This document shows positions 12,991-26,161 of a stretch of DNA of 64,000 nt, piece after piece. The position numbers were made by a program, and so were the translations under genes. The notes under the pieces were generated by a model that was not told where the DNA came from, did no database searches, and saw only the letters and a program-made list of their open reading frames with translations. Numbering within the stretch: position 1 is the stretch's first letter; each line of letters starts with the position of its first letter. The DNA is from Bryoerythrophyllum caledonicum (lineage: Eukaryota > Streptophyta > Bryopsida > Pottiales > Pottiaceae), in the NCBI GenBank assembly GCA_963971425.1, contig OZ020524.1, forward strand, positions 1,054,001 to 1,118,000, read 5' to 3'.

Positions 12991-13971
12991 GGCGTATTGG
13001 TTTTAAGTCCAAAGAAACTAGCCGTAGGGGTTAGGATTAGATGAAGAATTAAGCGGTCAAGGTAATCCGGTAAGTTAGGGTTTGCAACCGGAACCGGCTC
13101 TTTGATTTGTGGATCTGATCCGTGATTTCCGGATTTGGTCGGTAGTCGTTGGAAAGATAGTTGTTTTTAGCTGTTAGGTGTTGTTTTTCATTGTTTGGTA
13201 GGCGTCGTGGGAAGGAAGACCCACGATGCACATTGTAGGTTTCTCGGGTTTTGCTCCCAAGGAAGAATATTTAGTGGTTAGTTGCAAGGTGGTTAGGGTC
13301 TTGTGGGCTCGTCTAGTCCTAAGGGTATTGGAAAACCCCAGACCCGGTTTCCACTTGGATTTATGCAAATGGATTGGAAGCCTTGATTGATTGCCACCGT
13401 ATCAAGAATCCAGATTCTGTTATTTTAGTGTTAGGGAGCATTTAACAAGCACCAGCTGTCCGGCAGCGTTCCCTGTAGCTATAAGAGATGCGCTACCATG
13501 TTTTGTATTAAGTTTGTGTCCTTAATCTTGACACCTAGTGGCAAACAATAACCCCAGCCATACCGCCACCATCATTATTACACCCAACACTAACTAGTAC
13601 CAAGATACAATCCACATTTGGGCCAATTTCTGGACTCCTATATCATAGCACTATTTGAAGCGGATTTCAATGTTGTATGTAGAACCCACTATACCACCAG
13701 AAATACAGAAAGCAAGACTTGAACCATCAACCTTATGTGTCCTACGTATACATCATCAAAACCGAGAAATTGGCACATTAGAACACCTCGCTCAAATTAC
13801 ACTAACTCCAAAAAATCTTAACATCAACAATGTATATACAACAATTGTCCCAACCACACCTACACTAACTCGTGTAAACCGCAATAAAAATGGTCAAAGA
13901 CCCCTTTAATAACAACCTTACACCAGAAATCCCCCACCCCCTTACTTCCCAAATACCAAACTTATATCCCT
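12991..13971. other. Intergenic, no gene recognised
   Basis: The first half is G/T-rich on + and continues the composition of the upstream relic (possible 3' non-coding part). The second half is AT-rich. Short frames (for example 13655-13909) have no recognisable domain. Confidence 0.4.
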
Positions 13972-15200
13972 CTACAATTTGACCCCAACTTTAGTTATTA
14001 CAGCGATGGTTCGTTCAAAGAACCAACTGAAGTAAGTCTGAGACATTGGCACCGGGAAAAAGCTAGTTATGGAATATGCAACCCCACCAAACAAATAAAA
14101 CTTTCCAAAAGAATACATAGACTCCAAAATATCCTTACAGCCGAAATAATAGCTATCTATGTAACCCTCAAGATGATTATGTTGCAATACCCCAAGGAAC
14201 TAACACACATTTTCACGGATTGCATTAATGTATTATACCTCCTAAACACACATATAAAACACCCCACTCAACACAATAGTCACCCGGACCAAACTATCCT
14301 AACATCCATGGTCGGAATGCTCCAAAATTGAACACAAATTACCACACTATATAAAGTTTGAGCTCACGCTAACATCGACGGCAACAAACAAGCTGACAAA
14401 TTAGCGAAGGAAAGTCGGGAGAAAGCCTATGGAGATGCCAAACACCCATACGAACACGCTCATGCCACCCCATACTACTTCCATAGATATGAATGGCCCT
14501 CTATGGACAAAACCTCCGACAAAGGCCCCACAAGATTCTTGGATAAATATCTCAAAAAACACAACCTCAAAAATAATTTGGAAATACTTACGGAAAATTT
14601 CCTAATATTGATAAATGGACCGGTAATACAAACATTGACAACGAACTCTTCACCAATTATATTATTGGAAAAATTCCATAATCATGGACTTACAAAGAAC
14701 ATGCATAGTCGAATCCGCACCTGACAATATATGGGAAATGCGCGTAAACAACTCTTCTTTGGCATAGAAAGATTCCTCTCCATAACATGTTCTACATGCA
14801 ACACCAGGGACCCAGACACATGGCTACACGTTTTACCCAAATGCCATAACCCTCATATACACGCCCTACTTGTCAAACGCCACAACAGAGCGGTGTGGTC
14901 AATTTGTAAATTAATTGTGTCATCAAACAAATCCCGTTGCTATATCCTCATGAATGCCGAAACCTTTAATGACAACCCACAAGAAAATATGGTTCCTCCA
15001 TGGCTATTACCATGCACATACCGTACTCAAAGATGTCATTGTAATGCATGATTCAAACCCAACCTATTATGTGTTAAAGGGCTACAATACAAAGACCCTC
15101 ACCAACTAGACCCAAATCTCACTATTCAGTTTAAAGAATTCTAATATTGTAATGACAAATTTTCACCTGAAGCTATAGCAAACAAATAAATAAATACCAA
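13972..15200 (+). mobile_element. 3' end of a non-LTR retrotransposon (LINE): RNase H domain plus zinc-knuckle tail, decayed
   Basis: Read on + across several stops, the sequence gives a ribonuclease H fold. YSDGSF (near 14003) carries the first acidic residue, LTAEIIAIY supplies the glutamate, HIFTDCINVLYLL the next aspartate, and AHANIDGNKQADKLAKES (14366-14415) the histidine/aspartate motif. It is followed by a tail with CSTCNTRDPDTWLHVLPKC (14791-14847), the Cys-Cys-His-Cys knuckle typical of LINE ORF2 C-termini. Stops near 14330, 14362 and 14722 and others break the frame. The reverse transcriptase and endonuclease are absent upstream, consistent with a 5'-truncated LINE copy. Confidence 0.7.
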
Positions 15201-15961
15201 TCACTCCTCAATGATATTTAAGCACTCGGATAGAAAATAGACCCCCTCATTGTCATCACTGCGGGTGCTAGAGCTACCACCTTTATCCCTCAATGACAAC
15301 CTTTGAAGAAACATTCAAAATTTCCATGACCTTAATCAAGACCACCTTTACAAATATTAACACTATTGCAATCCAACATGCTATGTCCATACTCCTACAC
15401 AAAAGGGAACTAAAAAACAACCAACCCATCCCAGACACGCTAAACCCCCCATGAAAACCTTCTAAACACTTCATCGCATTAGCCTCCTTGGCGATATTGA
15501 CTCTATTATTGGTTCCTTGGTATGTGATACATAGTGTCTATCCTTGATAGGGGGAAGTAATTCCATACTACTAACTTATGTCTGGTGGACATGGGCTTAG
15601 TGGTGTAACGAACATACCCTTTATTCACGCTGGCTACCTTCAGAAACCAAAGTTTTTTTTTGTTTTTGATGGTGGCAAATTTGAGGGTAAAATTGAGCTA
15701 TTTCCATGATTCTATTTTATCAATGCATAATATGAAGCTAAGGTAGGTAAACCCAAAACCAACCAGCGACTCAATACCACTCCCTTCTCTATACCCTTCC
15801 TAGATTCTAGAGAGGAAATTTAACATGTCCTTACATGACTTATGCATTGACTAATAAATTTATAATTGATGTAATGACCGGCTATATGCCCTTCTTGAAA
15901 TCTAGAAAGGATATAGAAGGGAGCGGTATTGGATCACCGGTCAATTTTGAGTTGTCCTACC
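15201..15961. other. Intergenic, no gene recognised
   Basis: AT-rich with short open frames only. No paired repeats or RNA genes seen. Confidence 0.4.
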
Positions 15962-16262
15962 TTAACCCTTTAAACGCCTACGAGGCCCTAACATGGTTAT
16001 TGTTGGTGCTTTTGGTGTTGTAACTTTCCCCACAATTGCCCTGTGTTTGTCGTGGTACTCAAATGCATTTGGAGCTCCGAGAGAGCTTCTCAACGAATCT
16101 ATGATCTCCAATCAATGTTGGCGTTGACGAACTAGAGTGAGTTCCGTGAAGTGGTGTCACAATGAAATGTACCCGATGTGTAAATGATGTTCTGCATAAT
16201 CTATTACCCTCGCAGATTGTCGCAGTGCCTCATGGTCCACTTAGGCGTAAAAGAGTTAAAGT
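15962..16262. repeat. MITE-like element with TTAACCCTTTAAACG terminus, copy 1
   Basis: The left end TTAACCCTTTAAACGCCTA and the right end, which in reverse complement reads CTTTAACTCTTTTACGCCTA, form an imperfect terminal inverted repeat around about 300 bases. The interior (for example ACAATTGCCC, TAATCTATTA, CTCATGGTCCAC) is clearly related, in order, to 42440-42728. It lies just upstream of the transcribed region of the HLB1-like gene. Confidence 0.6.
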
Positions 16263-16289
16263 AAATCACAAGAAGAAGAGATGATTAGA

Positions 16290-16990
16290 GAAGATCCACG
16301 TGTGTCATTCATGTAGGGCAGAACCCCTGGTGTTCATTCTGTGCGCTTTTGGAATGGAACGAAATGGCCGCTCTCGTCCCATGACTTGCTTTCGTCGACG
16401 ACGCTCCGAGCGCGACACAGGCGACACAGCTGAGAGACTGGCTGCGACGCCACTGTCCGCGTCCCTGGCACCTGCCTCACTATCTCCCTCCCCTGTTCAT
16501 CTCCGGCGTCTCATGTCGCTCCGGCGTACATCCTGCGGTTCCCGGGCCCCGTGTTTGGTTTGGTAGCACCTCACGCCCTGCTCCCCTTGTTGCTCCTCGC
16601 CAAAGCTCTCCTCGCACCTTGCACTGCGGGTGCTGCCTCGGATCTCCATCGCCTCATCCGCGCTGCTGCTGCTGCTGCTGCTGCTGCTGCCGCCCTGTAA
16701 GTCGCTCCTCCTTTCCACCCTACCTCTTGTCCTCCTTCTCTTCCCGCCTCTCCGCCTCTCCCTTGCGATCGCCGTCGTCTTTCTCTTCCACCTTTCTGCA
16801 TCTGCATCCTGTTGTCTCCCTCGCCATTTGCGCATCGGCCTGGATCTACGCGATGGCTTCTGTTTTCCGTGGCTGTGGCACTTTTTTCTTTAGCGTTTCC
16901 GATTAGGTTTGGTGTATTTCTCCTCCTTGGCAGAAACCCTAACTATCTTGGCCTAGCTCAGGGCTTACTGCGACCCCGGGTTTTGTAGCT
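16290..16990 (+). promoter_or_regulatory. Promoter-proximal / 5' untranslated region of the HLB1-like gene, with CTG repeat
   Basis: Pyrimidine-rich, GC-rich sequence typical of plant 5' leaders runs from about 16430 to the start codon at 16991. It contains a run of eight CTG/GCT triplets (16663-16690). Open frames here, on both strands, are produced by the triplet repeat and low-complexity CT-rich DNA and are not coding. The exact transcription start cannot be seen. Confidence 0.5.
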
Positions 16991-19900
16991 ATGGCAGCAG
17001 ACGGGGAGGACATGACCAACACAGATGCGTCAGATTCTTTTGTGCAGGAGGTCACGCCCTTCCCTTTGGCACAAGATCTGCTACTGCTCTCCAAGCAGTC
17101 GCTGCCTGAGAGCGTCTTGCTACAGCCAGCATTGAGCGACGTGGAAAAGCAGAAGCAAGAGGCTAGAGAACTAAAGCAAGAACCTCTTCAGCCTCTGGCT
17201 CCGGAACATCCGTTTCAGCCTTTTTTAGAGAATGGTGGGGACGATTCGCACCGTCTTGCCACGAATGAGGGCCCAGACAGTGGATCTATCGTTCCTCCAC
17301 CCACGGAGGGTTTTGATTCCGACGGTGTCGACTTAGGGGACGTTTCGGAAAAGAGAGTCGGTGAGAAAATTGCACTGTTCGAAGGGCTCGCCGTGAATCT
17401 GCAAGGGGATGAGACTGAGGAGCACGCTCTCAGTAGATTTGACAGTGTAGACAGCCACGACTCCGCGAAGAATGACTCCAGGGCGAGCATGGTTGAGCAT
17501 AAGGAGACGCCCGAAAGCGCAGAGGTTGTTGATGATGTGCTATTTCCTGAAGAAGGAGTGACTACTGCCGTTTCCTCAGAGCAGGATGTTCTGTTCGAGG
17601 GACTTACACTCGTGGATGATCTCCCGATTGCAGCAGCAGCTCCTGCAAATGGGACTGCCAACCTGGGATTAGAGGGTACATCTGCGGTCGCGGAACGGAT
17701 TGAAGAAGAGTCTGGCGGAGTGAAGGTTGAGGTTGAGAGCGCCAATGACGCCGCGTCCAAGGAAAGTGAAGCATCACAGGAGTCTCAGACAGTTTCTAAT
17801 GGAACTCATAAAATTGAAACTTTAGGGGAAATACTTTCGAGAGATCATAAAGAAAAAATGTCACGGGACGTTGGAAAGGGGACAGGTGACGAGACCATTA
17901 TTTCAAGCAACCATGCCCAAATCGCATCCGATTCCATGGGTAGCACTTCCAAGGGTTACCAAGGCAATGGGGACTCAGTAACCCCGAGAGTTTTGAAACC
18001 AGCACCTGTGGTCAATTCGGACGGGTATGTTGTCGTTTTGATGATGGAGTTTTCTATGCTGCCTAGTCGATCAACTATGCCATAACTAGTGGACGGAGTG
18101 AATGTGGATCATATAATTGGAAAACAACCATATTTCTTTCGTTTGTACTGAAATATTCTTTTTTTGCTGTCACATCGACTCTCTGTAGATCGTTAATGAT
18201 GCTTCAAGTTCCTGTGGAAACCTAAAAATATTGGACGACAATGCCATGAATTATGAACTTTTTGGGTACCAGATCAAGTCCTCTATAGTCTGATTTGTGT
18301 CGTCATTTTAATCGGGGCTCTGTTGCATTGTATGGAACGCTCTGTTGTAGGGAATTTATGTAGTCAGTAGAGAATGGCTGCGTGCTTCTCAACGGCTGTT
18401 TTGATACTTAAGTGCTGGTTTTTTTATGGCAATACGTTTTATAGCAGATGATAGTCCTTCATCCTGACTTTCCTTTGTTGTCTGTATTTTCTCGATCATG
18501 AAGAAACTGATGCAGTCCCTTGTCATGTGCAGAAATGAAGTGGCGAGCCACAGGTCATCCACCAGTGGCACAAATGTAGTTGGAGACATTTTGTATAACA
18601 TTGCTGCTGGCGATGAGGAAGGACGCTCCCGACAACGCATTCTTGCTTTTGCAGCTAAGCGGTACGCAAATGTCTACATCCTGGTCGATAAAATTTCATA
18701 TCTAGAGCATGAAGCGAAATATGGCAAATTTGTAGTTCATGTTTCGCATCAGAACATCGTTTATAGTACGGGATTGAATCCGAGGACGTGTTTGAGAGAA
18801 ATGTCCATCTCCTTTCACAGGTATGCTGCGAACGTGGAGAGAAATCCCGAAGATCATGATGCTCTATACAATTGGGCACTGGTTCTTCAGGTATGCCCTC
18901 TAGCTGTATGCGCAAATCTGGCACCTTTGAACAGTTGATCAGTCCGCTGTTTTCTCTGTTATATATGGCACGTTGGGATCTAGGCCCTCATTTCATGGGC
19001 CTTGTTTTAAGTGTCGGGTCTTTTCTTTAATGTTCGGATTTGAGCCTCTTATATTCATTACAAGACATCTGCCTTCTACAGGAAAGTGCAGACAATGCAG
19101 GACCAGAGGTGGGTTCTCCAGGAAAGGATGCACTGCTGGAGGAAGCGTGCAAAAAATACGAGGCTGCAACTCAATTGTGTCCTACCCTACATGAGGTGCT
19201 TTTTGCTTGTCCTGATGCAATACTCTTTATTTGGCTTGTTGCCATTTTCCCATTCTGGTGTTGCATGACATGTTTTTTCATGGCACTGATCGGTGAGGCA
19301 GCCGGTGTCATGTTCTGGAGTCACTAGTAACAAAATCTTTATGAATGAGGTGCTTATAGTCGGAATTTGTGCTCTGATCCCGATTCCATCCTTCTTTCTA
19401 GGCTTATTACAATTGGGCCATAGCGATATCCGATCGGGCTAAGATAAGGGGTCGCACAAAGGAAGCTGAAGAGCTCTGGAAACAGGTTGGCAGTCAACCC
19501 CTTTGCTTACGAACTCAGTTTTTATCATTGAGAACATCATTTAATTTTTACATAGTCCATGCTTGATTATGAAGTTTCTTACTAGTAGCATCTTGCCATC
19601 TTTTGTCGTTTGTGTGAGAAGTACTAAGCTTATTCTAGTGTGGAAGTTATCATTAGAATATGTTGTAAAGTAACCATCAATGGGCACCTGATGTTTAAAA
19701 ATGTAGTAAGCACATCATAATCCATGTTAGAATGCCTGGCACGAACTGAGCTTCTTCATCAGCCTATATTTCCTTGAGATAAGGTCCAAAATGCGGTTTG
19801 TTTTACAGGCATGTGATAGGTACGACCGGGCTGTGCAACTGAATTGGAACAGTCCTCAGGTATTTTCTATTGATATTCTACATCTGGTCCCCCAAGGATT

Positions 19901-22209
19901 TTTGGTCTTCAACGTCATAGATGTTTGGTTCTTTGACTGATTATCTATTGTTGAAGTGGAAGTCGATGAATACCCAGGAGTGTATATATTCACATGTTGG
20001 ATCGACGCGTGCTTGATTCTTTCTTATTACATTTTTAGCGGTCACCTTGCCTGTGTTGTCTTCTCTTTGTTGAAGATGATTTTATGCTTGCAAGAAGCAG
20101 GAAATGATTACCATCATGATAATAACACGTTTAATATTGCTAACAATTCGTTTTGTTTTGCAGGCCTTGAATAACTGGGGCCTTGCATTGCAGGTTACAC
20201 TTTCATTTTAAGTTTTTATTGCTCTACGATATTCAAGATTGTGAAGTTAAGAAGAGATAACAGGCATCATGTTAAGATGAAGTCGTTAGAAGTTGAATTA
20301 CAGTCTGTCTTTAGTACTTTTTTTCATTATATTTCTGATTCTTATTTGGAATTTCTTTGTTGATACTTTAAAATTTATTTCTGACTTGCAGGAACTTGGA
20401 GCTATTGTTGCAATGAAGGAGAAGCGCGCTATAGTGAAGAAGGCAATAAGAAAAGTAAGATTGATTAGTATCTTTCTGTACTTCAATTTTTTTATTTCCC
20501 CGAGTAATAGTGTTGTCCTCTTTTTAGACTGGATTGATGGACGTCTCAAATTAACGTATCACTAATTGTTGTCTAGTTTCGTGCTGCTATTCGACTCCGC
20601 TTCGACTTCCATCGAGCTGTTTACAACTTGGGAACTGTGCTGGTAAGTTTTTACGATATTCCCCTGCTGTTATTGCTTGTTTATGTCCCAGTTTTAATTA
20701 ACTCTATTTTGGCATCTGGATTCCTCATTTAGTGCAGCAGTCGATTGTAAACTTGAGATCTCTGCAGCGAGTTCTCTGTGCTAGCTATATTATATTGCAT
20801 CACTCATGTTGTGAATCCTCTCTTGACAGTATGGTTTGGGAGAGGACATCGCAAGGACTGGGAGAAAGTTGAGCTCAAAAGAGCTTACTCCAGCCGATTT
20901 GAACAGCTTGTCTGCCATCTACATAACTGCTGCACATGCGCTGAAGCCCGACTATCCAGTAGGAGACTGATCTTTTCGTTATAAACTTGGGGTTTTTGCT
21001 TATTAACATTGCTGCTGCTCCTGGAACGTGTGACTTGATTGTCTGTCCACTTACTAAAAGTATAATATTGCTCCAGTACCATCGCTGGTACTTTCTTAAA
21101 ACTTTTTTTCCAATCTCGTCTTTGTACTCATTGTTTTTTTTGCTGCGTGGGAAGTGTAGGTGTATCGAGGTGCTCTGCGGCTTGTGCGGAACTTCGTAAG
21201 AAGCCACAACTTTAAATCTTTGTTTCATGTGTCATTTTTGAAACGTTTCATGCAGTTTGGATTATTCAGTCATTCAATAAACTATGGTACTTGTTGATTT
21301 GCACAGTTGCCTCTGCCATATCTAAGAGCTGGATGGTTGAGGATTCCACCGACTGGAGACTCGCTGGCTCCACACAGTGATTGGTTGCGGCTGTGGTTTG
21401 TTCTCGACCACGAAGCCCTTTACGAGGTGAGTAACTCATCACTGCAATGCGTCTTGTCTTACGGGCTTTTTCTGCAAATATTGTGGCCGGATTTTGTTTC
21501 TTCATTTTGTTAAGGTTTTTCTTGTACTGCAGTAAGTTCTTACTGTCTAGGGATGTTTTTGGTTGTGTAAGGAGGGTTGAAGTGACTTTCTGTTCGCAGA
21601 TAGAGAAAGTTGACCGGAAGTCCCTAGGACAGAGCTTTTCAAGACGTCCTAGCACACTCAACAACGAAGGCACTCCTAGCAGCAGTTTCGCTACTACTAG
21701 ACCATCAGTCTTAAGAATTGAGATGGAGGACATTCTTTGTCTGGCCTCAACAGCAGACCTTAGCCTCCCTCCTGGCGGAGGCTTTTGCATTGATACCGAT
21801 GCTGGTCCACAATACCTGGTTTGTTTCTTCTCTTCAATCTGCTTATCCTATGGGTGACGCTCTGATGTGACTAGAACCAAGCTTATCAACCTGAAAACTG
21901 AACCTGAAAAGCACGATCTTGAAAGTCAAAGTAGTCGGTTGTTTAATATTTATGCAGCTTAGATTTATGCATTTGACCGTCCTGAGCTTTCCATGGTCAT
22001 GAGCTAAATGGAGAAGTAGTTTCATATCACATGTAAGATCTCTCATCATGTCTACGGGTAAGAAGGAACAAATGTTGACGAGAGGAGTGGATGTGCAGAT
22101 TGCAGATACTTGGGATGCCATGGATGCATGGGTGGATGCTATACGGCTAGTGTACACAATCTATGCTCAGGGCAAAAGGGATGCCCTTGCTAACGTGCTG
22201 GTTGTCTGA
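16991..22209 (+). CDS. HLB1: HLB1-like TPR protein, 751 residues in 14 exons
   Basis: Exons: 16991-18024, 18533-18661, 18821-18890, 19082-19195, 19402-19485, 19809-19859, 20164-20193, 20392-20454, 20577-20642, 20830-20958, 21160-21195, 21307-21426, 21600-21818, 22099-22209. Every junction is GT/AG and in frame. Residues 1-345 form an acidic, disordered, low-complexity region. Residues about 385-590 hold TPR-type helices ([54 protein letters not shown]). Residues about 600-751 form a PH-like C-terminal part with [19 protein letters not shown] and ending [18 protein letters not shown]. This order matches Arabidopsis HYPERSENSITIVE TO LATRUNCULIN B1, a trans-Golgi/early-endosome protein linking actin to membrane traffic. 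The start is the first ATG after the leader (MAADGEDMT). The family assignment is from memory of its architecture, so the symbol is provisional; the exon model itself is strong. Confidence 0.8.
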
Positions 22210-22842
22210 TACATTGTAGCCACTAGTATTTCTGCCAAAGCTGTTGTGGAATTGCGTCATTCTTGGCAGAAAATTTAGGGTAGCAGGTGTCTCCTTGGCT
22301 GGCTACTAGCGAATGTAACTTCTGGAAAGGTTGTGGCTGTAGGTTGGTTGTGCTGCGTAACTCCGTTTCGACAATAAGAGCTCTTTTTTCGAGATTTGCC
22401 CGACACTTTCCTCCAAGAGGATTTGTATATGATATTATACATGAATTCATGACATTGTTGTTTACTCTGGTATTCTTGAAGTGGTCGATTTCGATTTTGC
22501 CGTCCTTCAAAAATACTACCGGTATTATAGGATTTTCATCCAATTTTTTCATTGAACCTGCCTCAAGTACTAATAATTGATGGAACAATCAAGGTAAAGT
22601 AGAGCCCAAATTTCATCCAAATAATCGTTAGTAAAATTACCTTCCATATGGGTTGGATCTCATGTATGAAGTCCAATATGTGGTTCATTATGTTTGGTTC
22701 AATATGTTCCTATATGTTATGTACCAAACGACGACCATCTGTATGATTAAAAAGTTGATTGGTTACTAACATAAGATCCTAAGATTTGGGGTGAAAGATT
22801 CTTTACTTTCAGGAAAACTCTAATGTTTCCAAAAAAGGCTAC
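22210..22842 (+). other. 3' untranslated and downstream region of the HLB1-like gene
   Basis: No coding frame is supported. The first few hundred bases are a probable 3' UTR, but a polyadenylation site cannot be fixed from sequence alone. Confidence 0.4.
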
Positions 22843-23245
22843 TAAGGTTGGATGACCTATAACCACCACGAACCCTAGAATGGACAAGCTAAAGTGGACC
22901 AAAACCACCACAGACCCACCCCATTTCCGAAATTTTAGGAAGTGAGATATGATTGGGTGTCAGTTCATGATTGGTTCAAAGCTGCCAGTTTTTAGTCAAT
23001 GCAGAAGTGGTTATTAGTACAACTTAGTGTGGAAATAGAGAGTTTTGTATGTCGAGGAATGGGTCACGGCTTACTATCCACTTTGAAAATTTGTAGCAAT
23101 TTCAATATGAAGAAATAAATGGTCATGACAATTGCAATATTCATGAAATCCTATTTTGAATTCCCAAAAAATGTCTTACCACGTATACAAACGCTATAAA
23201 TAGGTCAGCAAGCTTAAGTTGGTGGTTATAGGTCATCCAACCTTA
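22843..23245. repeat. MITE with perfect 26-base terminal inverted repeats
   Basis: The left end starts TAAGGTTGGATGACCTATAA (22843) and continues to 22868. The right end (23220-23245) is its exact reverse complement over 26 bases. If the outer TA is a target duplication the element is AGGTTGGATGACC...CCAACCT with a TA duplication, as expected for a Stowaway/mariner-type MITE. The interior is AT-rich and non-coding. Confidence 0.8.
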
Positions 23246-24171
23246 TGCCACTATGTTTTCTGCAGAATATGATGAGGACATAACCATGTAAAAAGTCTAC
23301 TTCTCACTAGCAGAAGATATTATTCCCTCTAACTAACAAAAATTGACTGTCTCTGTGACTTGCTAAGCACATGGTATAAGAAAAGATACCTCATGAAGTG
23401 CACCTGTTAACCCTTTAGTGCCTAGGTGATGTTTCTCCAAAACCAAGATATGTGCTAATTTATTTCTTTGAACTAACTTTGATGGAAATAGAATGTCTAA
23501 TTTTAATATCCAACCGCACAAAATTGAAAGCAAACCATGACCTAAACTTTGGAAAAAATTTGCACAACATCTAAGGTTGATGGAATAGACTATAGTGTTT
23601 AAAGTTACCATATATTGGTAATGAAAATTGTGGATTTTGGTGGGTATACTACTTTATCCATCAATAGATTCTTGCAAGAATCTTTGTACTTTGATTAAAA
23701 GAGGTTCACATGTGCACTAGGTCGATAGCTTTGCAATGACATATCATATGTGAAGAATTATTGATGATTTTAAAGATTTTTTCTACTTGATTGTGTACAA
23801 AATTGTTCCAAACTTACACAAATTAAAACAAAAGTTTTGTATGCAGTGAGAGAGATGGACAATCGCAAAACAATGAAGAATCTTTAAAGACAAATTTCAA
23901 TCAAAATTTAAGACCAAAATCATCATCCATGTGTTTGAAATACAACATAGTATGTGGCATTGTACTCATGGTATTTTCGTGTATTTGATGTATTTTGTAT
24001 CATATTCCTAGCTTTTCAATGAGTTCTGTAACTCCAAATCATGATCTGATTTTTGCAAAGTGTTCATGTATTATCCGCACAAATCTAAACTCCAGATTTC
24101 ACAACCTAATTCCTCATGGATTTCATGCAAATTGAGTTTTGAGAAATTTTGGATCACCTGGGCATTGAAAG
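23246..24171. other. AT-rich intergenic DNA
   Basis: No gene, RNA or paired repeats recognised. Confidence 0.4.
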
Positions 24172-25108
24172 GTTAATCCTTGAATTTATGCAACAATTTC
24201 CCAGCGAAAACACCTCAAAACTTGTGATTCTAGTGCAATGAGTAAGGAAGGAAACCAAAACTTTGATTTATATCTTCGACCGTACGATCTTATTTGAGAC
24301 TTATCAAGTAACTCACAAAATTTCATACACTTTGACTTCATGGATTGAAAGATTATAGTGTTTGAAGTAGAAAAAACAAGTCATTTTTTCCCTGCATGAG
24401 TGGATCAACAAAAAATTCCTTCACTTATTTACAATTATTTGCACTACACAAGATCTAAATTTTATACCATCATGTTAAGCATGATATTAGTTCCTTGTAC
24501 AACAATTTACACATGTAGAGAAGGCGTGTAGCATATTCAAAATAATTGTGCAAGGAGTGGAATCTCAAAAATTGCCAATTCACGTGATATTTTTTTGTGA
24601 ACTAAATATGTCTTAGAATGAGAATTCAAACCGTCTATAAGAAGGTCTACACTACATCTTGTAGGTGGAAAGATAAAAAGTAAAAATCATTTTAATCTTT
24701 GGTTCTTATGTAGAAAAGAATAGATTTTTGGGTACCTTGCCCAATAATGTCTGACAATATTTGAAACTCTTTGACTTGAATTAACATGCTATTTTTCACT
24801 GAAGACAATAACAATATGGAAGGAAGTAATATTACTTGCTAAAATTGAAAATCTCACATTCAATAGAGTGCCCTACCAAAAGGTTTTGGAGTTGCCTGAT
24901 GCGCCCGACCTCGTGAAGTATTGCTTTAAGATGTCATATCTTTTACATCAAATGTCTAATCTATGGAAAATTTGTACTCATAATTTTTTTTTCAAAATGT
25001 CCATCTATAGTAAAAATTTCAAGGAGTAATGTTCTAAATTGACACTGTAGGAACCTGCCCCAACCTTTAAGAGTAGCTCAAGAGGACTTTTGGAAATTTA
25101 GGGATTAA
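24172..25108 (-). repeat. Interspersed element family C, minus orientation, degenerate copy
   Basis: Reading the minus strand, the sequence follows the copy at 27316-28261 for most of its length. It shares, for example, GATTCTAGTGCAATGA and the stretch around AGACTTATCAAGTAACT. It starts near GGTTAATCC (TIR remnant) and ends near GGGATTAA. It has no coding capacity and appears to be an old non-autonomous DNA element of about 940 bases. Confidence 0.55.
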
Positions 25109-26161
25109 GTATCCATGCATTTCATAAAGTCATTTGTAAAGCCACGTAAAGTTTTTTCCATATAGAGTAAATGAAAAATGAGCTCTTAGTTAATATCAAA
25201 ATCAATTGGTTGCTCTCATGCAAGCTCTTGCTTCACTCTCAAAGACGGCTACAACTGCTTTGACTTGAGTTTAGAGACCACCGAGCTCTTCCATTGATCT
25301 AAAAAGAGTAGTAAAAAGAGGGGGTATGTTTTTGTAAGTTTGGGTGACTATAGAAAGAACTCGAATGTGAGGTCCTCCTATTGATTGGCATTAAATCAGA
25401 GTTTGACACTATAAACCAATCTTTTCACTATTTCAAGGAGTGTTGGAGTGTGTAATTGATAATATTCCTGCCATCTTGAAATTGAAAGATATAAATTCGC
25501 TTTTTACAGTATTGAGAAATATAAAATGAACGGATGTAAGTTGCTTATGATTGTCACTCCAAATGTCAGATGTAAACCTAAGTATTATTGCTAGGAAATT
25601 ATTTTATTCTTATGTATTCCCTCCGAATTTCTATATTGCTTCGTTTGGTGGGAATACGTTGGGTTTCCTTACATCTCAATTTGAGGAAAAAGGTTTTAAA
25701 GGACTTTTGGAGCCAGATCCATGTTGCACACACACTTTGCAATAAAATTTAGATCATGGTTTGGAGTTATAGAATTTTTTGAATACGTAGGGATATATTC
25801 TCTACCGTCTACTGTAGAGCTTTTAATCCAAAATGAAGTCAGAATATGTGACACCGGTAACGAAGACTTGGAGCCATCTACTCTTGTGGACTCTAGGCTT
25901 CCTTCAAGGTATATCTCTACACAATAATTCCATCCATAAATTCCATTCCCATATTGAATCATATTACAAACATATTACAATCATTTCAATATTGAAAGGA
26001 TACAATAAAAGAAATTTTTGATTTTATGACTTCGTTTCAATGTTATGCATAATTTTTAATTCAAATAAATCAAATACTGATACTTTTGCCATCTTCTTTT
26101 TGGGGTTCACATATCCTAAAAAAAGAAGCTTTGATGTTGAAACATGGCATTTATAAAATCA
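25109..26161. other. AT-rich intergenic DNA with a fragment of Helitron family A
   Basis: Mostly featureless. The segment 26070-26160 (GATACTTTTGCCATCTTCTT and following) is repeated inside the element at 29411-29903, so it is a family A fragment into which the next element inserted. Confidence 0.45.

Noticed and set aside
16497..16835. Minus-strand frames with poly-Ser or poly-Ala
   Set aside because: Created by the CTG repeat in the 5' leader of the HLB1-like gene.
17215..17760. 181-residue minus-strand frame
   Set aside because: Antisense of HLB1 exon 1, serine-rich because of the acidic codons on the other strand.
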